Of a stretch of 6,633 nt of DNA, positions 1 through 6,544 are shown piece by piece. This DNA is from DASVDE01 sp035558955 (GTDB lineage Bacteria; Actinomycetota; Thermoleophilia; Solirubrobacterales; 70-9). Location of the stretch: positions 1 through 6,633 of the forward strand of contig DATMBX010000172.1 in the NCBI GenBank assembly GCA_035558955.1, read 5' to 3'. How positions within the stretch are numbered: position 1 is the stretch's first letter; the number at the start of each line of letters is the position of its first letter. The notes below the pieces were generated by a model, which was not told the DNA's origin, did no database searches, and saw only the letters and a program-made list of their open reading frames with translations. Both the position numbers and the translations under genes were made by a program.

Positions 1-300
1 TGGGTGATCGTCGACGCGCCTCCGCTGCTGGTCGCCGATGACGTTCTGCTGCTCACCCCCTACCTCGACGGAACCCTGCTTGTGATCGATGTCAGAACGA
101 CCACGCTGCCGGCGATCCGATCCGCCATCGCACGGCTGACCAAGCTCGACTCAAGGATCCTCGGCCTCGTACTCAACAACACCGAGGCCGAGCGGGGGGG
201 TTACTACTACCAGCAGTCCCAAGGTTTCCGCCAGGCCCGGCTGGAGGCATCGGCCGCCGCGCAAAGAGACCGTCGAAGGCGAGCGGACGTCCGCTCTTAG
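1..300 (+). CDS. BY-kinase (CpsD/Wzc-C type) polysaccharide tyrosine kinase, C-terminal fragment
   Basis: This is the last 99 codons of a gene whose start lies left of the window; the frame is open from base 1 (TGG) to the TAG at 298-300. The fragment opens with WVIVDAPPLL, the Walker B-type strand (hydrophobic residues, Asp, then PP) of bacterial tyrosine kinases and related MinD-like ATPases. It continues with the usual 'DGTLLVIDVRTT' strand and the 'ILGLVLNN' strand. A GGYYYQQ tyrosine cluster follows, the expected site of autophosphorylation, then a further 29 residues or so that are rich in Arg and Ala. In known systems these kinases, with a Wzz-like membrane partner, control chain length and export of capsule or exopolysaccharide. 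The Walker A motif and any fused Wzz domain cannot be seen here. The next gene, a polymerase, starts 39 bp downstream on the same strand, so co-transcription is likely. Confidence in the family is high; kinase activity itself is inferred. Confidence 0.85.
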   Translation, partial: WVIVDAPPLLVADDVLLLTPYLDGTLLVIDVRTTTLPAIRSAIARLTKLDSRILGLVLNNTEAERGGYYYQQSQGFRQARLEASAAAQRDRRRRADVRS

Positions 301-339
301 CGATGGTGACCGCGACCCCGGCCCTAACCATCTAGCCAG

Positions 340-1758
340 GTGGCCGCTCGCGAACGCCTCGCTCCGGTAGGCGCGGTCTTCGGCGCGGCGGCGCTGGCGG
401 CCCTATGGCCCCTGACCGCGTACGCGGTCAGCCCGCTGGCCCTTCCCTCCATTCTCGCCCTGGCCGTCGCCACGACCGTCATCCTGCGACGGCCGGAGTA
501 CGGCCTCGCCCTCGTCCTCGCCCTCAGCCCGGTGGTCAACGCCTCGCTGCCGGGAGCCTCCAGTGGAACCGTCTCGGCCCCGGCACAGCCGTTCGAGTTC
601 CTCGTCCCGGTGCTCACCATGGGGGTTCTCCTCTACAGCCTCCTCCTGCTCCGGACTCCCTCACATTCGGGCTCCAATCAGCGGATGCTGGGCATCTGCG
701 TCGCCGCCTTCGCCGCCAGCGCTCTGCTGTCAAGCTCCCGCGCGCTGGAGCCCTCGGCCTCCGTCGCCAAGGTGATGCTGATCCTGACCGCGGCGCTCCT
801 CTTCTTCGCTGTGCGCCAAGTCGCCCAGGAGCGCCGCCAACTCATCGTGGTGGTCGCCGGCGCGCTGGCCGGCCTGCTCGTCGCTTCGGTTCAGGGGATA
901 GTCAGCCACCTGCTTGGCATCGACAGCACCCTCGGCTTCGTATCGGGAAGCGAGGTGATCGGGCGGATCCAGGGATCGTTCGGCCACCCCAACATCTATG
1001 GGGGGTACCTCGCGCTCCTGATGCCGGTCGCGTTCGCGGTCGCCTTCTCGCCCCACTTTCCCCGGCAGCTTCGCTGGCTCGCGGCTATTGCCGGAGCCAC
1101 GGCGATTCCAGCGCTCGTATTCTCCTATGCGCGCGGCGCGGTCATCGGCCTCCTCATCGCAACCGTTCTGATCCTCTCCATTACGCGCCCCCGGCTGGCG
1201 CTCGCAATGGTCGTGGGCTTCGCCCTGGCCGCATTCGCCCTTGCTCCCGCCGCCCTGAAGGACCGCTTCGATCCCGCCTCCAGTGGAGGCGACGTCACCC
1301 TGCGATCGGATATCTGGAACGCCTCGCTGGAGATCTACTCGAGCCAGCCGGCACTCGGAGTCGGGGTAAGCAACTTCCAGACCGCCTACTCCAACCTACC
1401 TACGACCGCTTCCGGAACATCTCAGCGCCGTCTGCTCCACGACACCCAGCTGCTGGTTCCACCTCATGCGCAAAACATCTACCTGCAGGCCCTGGCCGAA
1501 CAGGGGCTCGTTGGGCTGCTCTCCCTGGCGGCTCTGCTGATTTCGGCTGTCGTCATCACCATCCGTGCCATCAGAACGTCTGACGGGATGACCCGTACCC
1601 TCGGCCTTGGCGTCGGCATCGGGGTGATCGGGCTGATGCTTCACGGCCTACTTGAAATCCCGCTCTACAGCGAGGCGATCCTCCCCATGTTCGCCCTGCT
1701 GGGCGTCGTCGCGATCTTCCTCGATCGCGAGAGTCCGGCTCTCGCCGGCCCCGCGTGA
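340..1758 (+). CDS. Wzy-like O-antigen polymerase/ligase family membrane protein
   Basis: A 472-residue, strongly hydrophobic protein with roughly ten or more predicted membrane segments, matching the O-antigen ligase/Wzy_C family in length and layout. Family marks seen: GSFGHPNIYGGYLALLMP around 212-229, SYARGA at 262-267, a large external loop at about 305-375, then PPHAQNIYLQALAEQGLVG around 374-392 with His376 and Glu387, and HGLLEIPLY near 435-443. Proteins of this family join undecaprenyl-linked repeat units, or transfer glycan to an acceptor, on the outer face of the membrane. Next to a BY-kinase and opposite a flippase and glycosyltransferases, a polymerase is the more likely role, but a ligase cannot be excluded. 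The GTG at 340 is the only practical start: an in-frame TAA lies at 325-327 and no ATG, GTG or TTG occurs in the next 20 or so codons. No good Shine-Dalgarno precedes it, so translation may be coupled to the kinase gene. It ends 7 bp from the stop of the convergent hydrolase gene. Confidence 0.88.
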   Translation: MAARERLAPVGAVFGAAALAALWPLTAYAVSPLALPSILALAVATTVILRRPEYGLALVLALSPVVNASLPGASSGTVSAPAQPFEFLVPVLTMGVLLYSLLLLRTPSHSGSNQRMLGICVAAFAASALLSSSRALEPSASVAKVMLILTAALLFFAVRQVAQERRQLIVVVAGALAGLLVASVQGIVSHLLGIDSTLGFVSGSEVIGRIQGSFGHPNIYGGYLALLMPVAFAVAFSPHFPRQLRWLAAIAGATAIPALVFSYARGAVIGLLIATVLILSITRPRLALAMVVGFALAAFALAPAALKDRFDPASSGGDVTLRSDIWNASLEIYSSQPALGVGVSNFQTAYSNLPTTASGTSQRRLLHDTQLLVPPHAQNIYLQALAEQGLVGLLSLAALLISAVVITIRAIRTSDGMTRTLGLGVGIGVIGLMLHGLLEIPLYSEAILPMFALLGVVAIFLDRESPALAGPA

Positions 1759-1765
1759 TCGGCGC

Positions 1766-3196
1766 CTAGCTCCTGCGGGCAGCCGGGCTCGCCTGCGACC
1801 CGCCGAGGCGTACGAAGCGAGAGCGCGAGGACTTCTGCTCATCGGTGCCGTGGAACACCGCCCGCACCCGGACCTTCTTCCCCCGCGGTCGTCGCAGCTT
1901 CGTCGAGAACCGGCCCGACCTCCGCACCCTCACCGTCTGCTTCTGGATCGACCGCCAGCGCCCGCCCTTTCTAACCTGGGTCAGGATCACGACGTCGCCA
2001 TCCTGGGCGCCGGCCACCCGGCCGACCGCCGTGGCAGCGGGAGCGCTCGCGCTCTGAACCTGGAGCGTCGTGCGCGTCTTCTTCTTCTTTCTGGTGGCCG
2101 GTGGCGGGGTGCTGGGGGTGTATGGCAAGCCGTGCGAATAGGCACGGAAGGCGCCATACGCGGGCTTGGGCGAGAAGTCGGTGCGTGTGAGCCCGTACTG
2201 CGCCTCGGGCTCGTTGGCGTCCCCGCTCCAGTAGTTGTTGCGAACGTTGTACCAGAGGGCGACCTGCACGTAGGGATCGGCCTCGAGCAGTTTCAGCGTC
2301 TCGTAGAGGAAGTCGGCCTGGGAGCCCTCGGAGACACCGCCCTGCCACATTCCGGCGCCGGGGCTGCAGGTCGCCGTCGAGGTGTTCCAGCCCATCTCGG
2401 TGATCCAGATCGGCTTGTCGTCGCCCTGCGCCAACATCGTGGAACGAAGCTCGCGATAGCCGAGGAAGGAATCCTTCGAGATGCGACTCCCGCTCATTCG
2501 GATGTCCGCCGGCCCGGTCGTGCCGCAATAGGTATACGGATGGGTCGCCAGGGCGTCGAAGAAGCCCTTCGCCCCAGCGGCGTAGGCGGCGGCGAGGAAG
2601 TCGTAGTCGTTTCCGGATAGCCCGCCGAACAGCACGGTGGCGGTCGGGTCGGCGCTCTTGACCGCCGGGTAAGCCGCACGCAACAGGGCGGCATATGCGG
2701 TTGGGTTTGGCCCACCGGTCCAGAAGCGGCTGATGTTCTGCTCGTTCCAGATCTCCCAAGCGTCGACCTTCGCGCCATAGCGGGAGGCAACGAACGACAT
2801 AAAGTTCGCGTAGTCGCCGGCCTGCTGAGGAATGAGGCTGCCGCTGGAGCCCGACGCCCACGCCGGGGCGTCGTTCACCATCACGATCACCTTCTGGCCG
2901 GCGGCGTGAGCGACGTCGATCGCCTCCTGGTACTCGGCCAGCCACCAATCGTTGTAGCGATTGGCCTCGGGCTGGGTGTCACGCCAGGAGATGCTCAGGC
3001 GAACCCACTTGGAGCCCAGGTCCTGGAGCACCTGCGACTCACGCGTTTTCTCGCCGTCGGAGATGTACCAGGTCAGATCCGACACCACGCCCGGCTCGGC
3101 GGCGCCGGCCGAAGGCGCGGCGGTGGCGAAGGCGAGCAGCGCCAGGGTCGCGGCGATCCCCGTCTTGAGCTTGCTGTGTCGTCGTGTTGGCTCCAT
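1766..3196 (-). CDS. Secreted clan-A glycoside hydrolase (GH39/GH5-like) with basic C-terminal domain
   Basis: A 476-residue exported enzyme starting at ATG 3196. Residues 1-33 form a signal peptide: basic start (RRHSKLK), a hydrophobic run at about 12-27, and likely cleavage after AGAA at 33. Residues ~36-355 read as a (beta/alpha)8 barrel of clan GH-A: 'LGSKWVRLSISW' near 60-71, WEIWNEQN with the Asn151-Glu152 acid/base pair, and IWITEMGWN with Glu267 as the expected nucleophile. The barrel ends with a GLTRTDFSPKPAYGAF segment typical of GH39/GH5-like enzymes. The only two cysteines, 224 and 277, could form a disulfide. A proline linker and RKKKK stretch (362-375) lead to a beta-sandwich-like domain (~376-465) with about 30 Lys/Arg against 4 acidic residues from 366 to the end. 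PslG, a clan-A hydrolase made from the Psl exopolysaccharide locus, is the nearest functional analogue I can name; the substrate here is unknown. The gene lies 144 bp downstream of the flippase gene on the same strand and converges with the polymerase gene. Confidence 0.85.
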   Translation of the reverse strand: MEPTRRHSKLKTGIAATLALLAFATAAPSAGAAEPGVVSDLTWYISDGEKTRESQVLQDLGSKWVRLSISWRDTQPEANRYNDWWLAEYQEAIDVAHAAGQKVIVMVNDAPAWASGSSGSLIPQQAGDYANFMSFVASRYGAKVDAWEIWNEQNISRFWTGGPNPTAYAALLRAAYPAVKSADPTATVLFGGLSGNDYDFLAAAYAAGAKGFFDALATHPYTYCGTTGPADIRMSGSRISKDSFLGYRELRSTMLAQGDDKPIWITEMGWNTSTATCSPGAGMWQGGVSEGSQADFLYETLKLLEADPYVQVALWYNVRNNYWSGDANEPEAQYGLTRTDFSPKPAYGAFRAYSHGLPYTPSTPPPATRKKKKTRTTLQVQSASAPAATAVGRVAGAQDGDVVILTQVRKGGRWRSIQKQTVRVRRSGRFSTKLRRPRGKKVRVRAVFHGTDEQKSSRSRFVRLGGSQASPAARRS

Positions 3197-3340
3197 GGCA
3201 GTCTCGCCATCCGAGTGCCGGAGACCGCTGTGATGGGGGGCCTCGGAATGGCGGTACTGCCTTATCGGGGGATCTAGAGCGGGGCGAGATCGAAGGGGCC
3301 AATCCCTCGACGTATGTACTAGAGAGCTTCAGAATTGGCT
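3197..3340 (-). promoter_or_regulatory. Spacer between flippase and hydrolase genes with weak promoter-like elements
   Basis: These 144 bp separate the flippase stop from the hydrolase start, unlike the overlapping or 10-bp junctions upstream, so the hydrolase may have its own promoter. On the - strand, TTGGCC (3302-3297) and TCTAGA (3278-3273) are spaced 18 bp apart and loosely resemble -35/-10 boxes. That would give a leader of about 70 nt. The match is poor, and actinobacterial promoters vary widely. A weak purine-rich GGCGAG lies shortly before the hydrolase ATG. Near 3323-3358 short inverted repeats occur (GAGCTTC at 3324-3330 with GAAGCTC at 3352-3358), which could fold in the flippase transcript. 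I see no gene in this spacer. Confidence 0.3.
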
Positions 3341-4879
3341 CTATAGCTCAAGAAGCTCAGCCTCAGGAGGCTCCGTCCGAGCCTCCTGAGGCACATCTTT
3401 GGTCCGCAGGAAGCCGGCAACTCTGCGCACGCCGACCTGACGCAGCCCAACGGCAAGCCAGATGAGTAGACCGACCCCCATGCCAACCGCCAGCCTCAAG
3501 GGGCCCGACGGCAGCAGGCTCCAAGCTGCCAGCATCCAGGCCCCCGGCACAATGGAGCTGAGCAACGCCGGAACGACGCCGGACGCCAGCACTTGGCGAG
3601 TCGGGACACCCACCGTCCGCGCCGCGAGAGGCACCTTGATCGGCGCCAGCATGCCATAGGTGAGCAGAGTTCCCAGGGCCGCGCCCACTGCTCCGTACCG
3701 GGAGACCAGGAATATCGAGAGCGCGAGGTTGGAAATGCCCTCGACCACGGCGATCGCTCCGATCAGTCGTACTCTGCCCAGACCGATCAGGGTCTTCTCA
3801 GCCGGGACCACCGACAGCGTCACCACCTGGGAGCTGACGAGCAGGACGATGATGGCGGCGGTGACCGACGGGGCATCCTCGCCGAGCCAGAGATCGACGA
3901 TGTCGGTGGAGAAAAGGGCAAGAGCCAGGCCTACCGGCAGGGTGATCTGAATCGCGATCCTGGTCGCGAGCTCCATCCGGGTGACGACTTCCGCCCGGCG
4001 ACCGGACGCCCACATCTCCGACACCATTGGCATGAAGAGGAGATAGATCGGGAACGTGAGGCTCTGAAGCCCGCTCTGCAGCTTCACCGCCGCCGCGAAC
4101 GGGGCGGCGGCGGCGGCCCCTCGCAAGGCGGCGATCACGATCGTGTCCATCCGAGTCCCGACGAACACCATCGCATCGGCCAGCAGGGTCAGCGAAGCGA
4201 AGGACCTCACTTTCCGCCTGGTCGCGCGGTCGGCGAAGCGGGGACGCATCGAGAGTCGGGGGTCGGTCCTTCGCAAAAAGACGGCAAAAAGGATCCCCGC
4301 TCCAACCAAGGCTCCCCCGTAGGCGGCGGCAACGCCGGCGATCCCAGCTCCGCTCTCGATGGCGACGACGGCGCCGATGGGGAAGCCAACTGCCGCCACG
4401 GCCTCTCCGGCGTTGAACCAGTGAGCCTGCTGATAACCGATCAAGCTGGCGCCGTAGGCGGCAAGGGGCAACCGCACCAGCATCGCCACCCCAAGCAGAC
4501 TCATCCCGGTTCGGAACGCGTCGCGCTCACCCTGGGCTGCTAGCCCATCCAGGAAGGCGGCAGCGAGGAGCGAGAGCACCAGCGCCACCACGCCCATCCC
4601 GCTCATCAGCGTCACCGATGCGCCAACCAGCGCTTGCACTCCACGCTGGTCGCCTTTCCCGCGCAACTCGGCGACCAGCTTTGTCACGCCGGCCGAGAAG
4701 CCGAACTCGATCAGAGCGAAGATCGAGCCGATCGTGTAGATGACGCTCCAAGTTCCGAAGCCGTCCGTCCCAAGCCGCCGGAACAGGTAGGGCGTCAGCA
4801 GCAGAACACTGAGGACGAGCAGGATCCTCGCGCCATAGGACGTCACGGCGTTACGGGCTATCGCCCGGGCCTCGCTCAT
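3341..4879 (-). CDS. Wzx-type polysaccharide flippase (MOP/MVF superfamily)
   Basis: A 512-residue polytopic membrane protein of the oligosaccharidyl-lipid flippase family (PF01943/PF13440 type), the usual length for the family. It opens with the typical amphipathic start and first helix (ARNAVTSYGARILLVLSVLL), then the characteristic 'TPYLFRRLGTDGFGTWSVIYTI' region at about 29-50 and 'EFGFSAGVTKLVAELRGKGD' at 58-77. I count about 12-14 hydrophobic segments. The expected role is moving undecaprenyl-diphosphate-linked repeat units from the cytoplasmic to the outer face for polymerisation. The ATG at 4879 has a good ribosome site overlapping the stop of the glycosyltransferase upstream (10 bp between the genes), so it belongs to the same operon. 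The last 20 or so residues (KDVPQEARTEPPEAELLEL) form a polar tail encoded across a perfect inverted repeat, which is unusual and may be a transcription terminator overlapping the coding end. The flippase family call is secure; the exact glycan is not known. Confidence 0.9.
   Translation of the reverse strand: MSEARAIARNAVTSYGARILLVLSVLLLTPYLFRRLGTDGFGTWSVIYTIGSIFALIEFGFSAGVTKLVAELRGKGDQRGVQALVGASVTLMSGMGVVALVLSLLAAAFLDGLAAQGERDAFRTGMSLLGVAMLVRLPLAAYGASLIGYQQAHWFNAGEAVAAVGFPIGAVVAIESGAGIAGVAAAYGGALVGAGILFAVFLRRTDPRLSMRPRFADRATRRKVRSFASLTLLADAMVFVGTRMDTIVIAALRGAAAAAPFAAAVKLQSGLQSLTFPIYLLFMPMVSEMWASGRRAEVVTRMELATRIAIQITLPVGLALALFSTDIVDLWLGEDAPSVTAAIIVLLVSSQVVTLSVVPAEKTLIGLGRVRLIGAIAVVEGISNLALSIFLVSRYGAVGAALGTLLTYGMLAPIKVPLAARTVGVPTRQVLASGVVPALLSSIVPGAWMLAAWSLLPSGPLRLAVGMGVGLLIWLAVGLRQVGVRRVAGFLRTKDVPQEARTEPPEAELLEL
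3360..3392 (-). terminator. Perfect 14-bp inverted repeat, candidate terminator of the glycosyltransferase-flippase operon
   Basis: The arms GCCTCAGGAGGCTC (3360-3373) and GAGCCTCCTGAGGC (3379-3392) are exact reverse complements around a 5-nt loop. They would form a very stable GC-rich hairpin in the - strand transcript. It lies inside the flippase coding region and ends 16 bases before the TAG stop. No clear T-run follows in the - direction (TGAGCTTCTTGAGC), so it is not a classical intrinsic terminator, although U-poor terminators are common in high-GC Gram-positives. The hairpin is seen directly; its termination role is inferred. It could instead protect the 3' end of the mRNA. Confidence 0.4.
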
Positions 4880-4884
4880 AGACG

Positions 4885-4891
4885 CCCCCTC
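4885..4891 (-). promoter_or_regulatory. Ribosome binding site of the flippase gene
   Basis: On the - strand GAGGGGG (4891-4885) sits 5 nt before the ATG at 4879 and overlaps the TGA stop (4892-4890) of the preceding glycosyltransferase. It supports this start and suggests that ribosomes finishing the glycosyltransferase feed into the flippase. Confidence 0.55.
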
Positions 4892-5708
4892 AGGAGCTTA
4901 CGGTCGCGATGCGGGGATCCCGGCGCAGCGCACGGTGCTTCCATTGAAGGTAGTAGAAGTCGCGCAGCGCCAGAAGGCTGTGTCGGCTCCATGGGTTTCG
5001 CCTGACGACCGCCTGCCATTCGTGAACTATCTCTCCTGCCGGCACGAAGCGGACCTCCAGCCCCACTTCCCACGATCGCATGCACCAGTCCACGTCTTCC
5101 CCCCCATAGGAGGAGATCCGCTCGTCGTACTCACCGATCAGCGCGGGAAGGTCTGATCGCCACATCTGGGCCGCTCCGATAACGGAGACTACCCCCCGCT
5201 CGGTCTCGTAGTCGAAGTCGAGCATCATGTGGTCCTGGTGAAGTCGCGAATTCGGACGCAGCTTCGCCAGCGGTCCACGCCGGGTGAGGGGAATCAGCGG
5301 AGACGGCCAGCGCCGGCAGGAGGGTTGGGCGCTTCCGTCGGGATTGAGCAGCCTCGGCCCGATGACGCCAACCCGCGGGTTCTCATCCAGGTACCGAGCC
5401 AGCGTCTCGAGCGCGCCGGGCCGGACCTGAGTGTCGGAGTCGATCATCAGCACCTTGCGACCCCTGACCAGCGGCAGGGCCGCGTTGCGGCCGGCGCAGA
5501 GCCCCCCATTGACCTCCTTGGCCACCACCCGCGCGTCCTTGAACCTCTCTCGCACAGCTTCGGGCGTACCGTCTCCCGAGCCGTCGTCGACGACGATCGT
5601 CTCGACCGGGATCGAGACGTTGTCTCGCACCGACTCCAGGCAACGGAGGACATAGTCGCGCGCTCGGTACGCGACCACGACGACGGATACCTCGGGCGCC
5701 TCGCTCAC
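4890..5708 (-). CDS. Family 2 glycosyltransferase (WbbL/rhamnosyltransferase-like)
   Basis: A 272-residue soluble GT-A fold glycosyltransferase, full length for the family. The N-terminal strand VSVVVVAY is followed by the nucleotide-binding VVDDGSGDGT (Asp41-Asp42), NGGLCAGRN at 67-75, and the DSD metal-binding motif at 90-92. Next come GPRLLNPDGS with SCRRWPSP (117-137) and the acceptor/catalytic GGEDVDWCMR (202-211), with a conserved His-Glu at 229-230. This pattern is that of the GT2 subgroup containing rhamnosyltransferase WbbL; the true sugar donor cannot be read from the sequence. It should add one sugar to the lipid-linked repeat unit at the cytoplasmic membrane face. The GTG start at 5708 overlaps the stop of the preceding glycosyltransferase (GTGA), indicating translational coupling, and the flippase gene begins 10 bp after its stop. 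It is similar throughout to the preceding gene and looks like its tandem paralogue. Confidence 0.9.
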   Translation of the reverse strand: MSEAPEVSVVVVAYRARDYVLRCLESVRDNVSIPVETIVVDDGSGDGTPEAVRERFKDARVVAKEVNGGLCAGRNAALPLVRGRKVLMIDSDTQVRPGALETLARYLDENPRVGVIGPRLLNPDGSAQPSCRRWPSPLIPLTRRGPLAKLRPNSRLHQDHMMLDFDYETERGVVSVIGAAQMWRSDLPALIGEYDERISSYGGEDVDWCMRSWEVGLEVRFVPAGEIVHEWQAVVRRNPWSRHSLLALRDFYYLQWKHRALRRDPRIATVSS

Positions 5709-6544
5709 CTGGCCGACGCCCTGCGGTCCAGTTCCTCCCCCAGGCGGATCAGCTCACGCCGCCGGCCCCGGTATCGCCACTGGAAGGCGGCGAAGTCGCG
5801 AATGTGGCGGAGGGCGACCCTCGAGATCGGCTTTCTGCTGCTCGTGCGGCGATAGCTGTGGATCACCGTCGTGGAGGGGTAATAGACGATCTCGCCCCCC
5901 ACGTCGCGGATGCGAATGCACCACTCGATGTCGTCGGGGCCGAAAAAGTATCGATCCAGGGGCTCCACCCTGCGGCCGAGCGCGGTTCGAAAGATCTGAC
6001 AGGCGCCCAGCACGTATAGGACCGGCCGCGTCTTCTCGTGGTCGATGTCGGTCATCAGGTGATGGTTGACGGCCCTGGAGTCCCCGAGGATCGCGGACAG
6101 CGGCGGGCGCCGCATCAACGGCAGCAGCACCGGCGGGAAGCGGCGGCAGGAGAGCTGCAGCGTACCGTCGTCGTAGACGAGCTTCGGGCCCAGCAGCCCC
6201 CAGCCGGGGTTCTCGTCCAGAGCCGCGACCATTCCTCTCAGGGCGCCGGGAGTCAGCTTGGCGTCACTGTCGAGAAACATCGTGTACCGGCCGGTGGCCA
6301 GCGGCATTCCCTTCCACCGCGCCGAGATCCCCACGTTCTCCGGAAGCTCCACCAACTTCACCGAGGGATAGGCCTCGCGCACCCATTCGACGGTTTCGTC
6401 GGTGGAGGCGTTGTCTACGAGGATCGTTTCGGTGGGAAGGTCGGCGTAGCACTCGATCGAGCCGAGGCACTCCTTCAACTCCTCGACCACCGAGTGTGCG
6501 ACTACGACTATGGAGACGGTAGGGTCGCTACTCGGAGGGGTCAC
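5705..6544 (-). CDS. Family 2 glycosyltransferase, paralogue of the downstream one
   Basis: A 279-residue GT-A glycosyltransferase. Motifs: VSIVVVAHS at 10-18, ILVDNASTDET (Asp44-Asn45), ENVGISARW at 69-77, DSD metal site at 92-94, LGPKLVYDDGT with SCRRFPP (118-138), and GPDDIEWCIR (202-211) with Asp204-Asp205 in the catalytic-base region. His229 and a basic C-terminal helix (FQWRYRGRRREL) follow. It belongs to the same GT2 subgroup as the next gene and is expected to add another sugar to the undecaprenyl-linked repeat unit; donor and linkage are unknown. The GTG at 6544 is the only workable start before the first beta strand, since no other start codon lies between. This start overlaps the 3' end of the upstream sugar phosphotransferase gene by 17 bases, so the genes are translationally linked. 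Its stop overlaps the GTG of the next glycosyltransferase. No strong ribosome site is seen, consistent with coupling. Confidence 0.9.
   Translation of the reverse strand: MTPPSSDPTVSIVVVAHSVVEELKECLGSIECYADLPTETILVDNASTDETVEWVREAYPSVKLVELPENVGISARWKGMPLATGRYTMFLDSDAKLTPGALRGMVAALDENPGWGLLGPKLVYDDGTLQLSCRRFPPVLLPLMRRPPLSAILGDSRAVNHHLMTDIDHEKTRPVLYVLGACQIFRTALGRRVEPLDRYFFGPDDIEWCIRIRDVGGEIVYYPSTTVIHSYRRTSSRKPISRVALRHIRDFAAFQWRYRGRRRELIRLGEELDRRASAR

Noticed and set aside
405..1583. 392-codon open frame on the + strand overlapping the polymerase gene
   Set aside because: Its translation is Arg/Pro/Gly-rich with no recognisable domain, as expected for an alternate frame of high-GC coding DNA; the overlapping frame has clear family motifs and membrane segments.
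2072..2092. Purine-only repeat encoding RKKKK in the hydrolase linker, considered as a slippage microsatellite
   Set aside because: The repeat is four AAG codons, too short to call unstable, and it fits a basic linker in frame.
1652..2620. 322-codon + strand frame antisense to the hydrolase gene
   Set aside because: Low-complexity Arg/Ala/Gly composition and no motifs; it lies opposite a gene with a signal peptide and intact catalytic residues.
1971..2948. 325-codon - strand frame within the hydrolase gene
   Set aside because: Arg-rich shadow of the true frame with no domain features.
3098..3196. Possible twin-arginine (Tat) signal on the hydrolase (TRRHSKLK)
   Set aside because: The residues after RR do not fit the Tat consensus, which needs a hydrophobic residue at the second position after RR; the segment reads as an ordinary Sec signal peptide.
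3593..4543. 316-codon + strand frame antisense to the flippase gene
   Set aside because: Composition rich in Asp, Gly, Arg and His, typical of an antisense high-GC frame; no motifs.
5229..5855. 208-codon + strand frame opposite both glycosyltransferases
   Set aside because: It crosses the junction of two well-supported genes and has no recognisable features.
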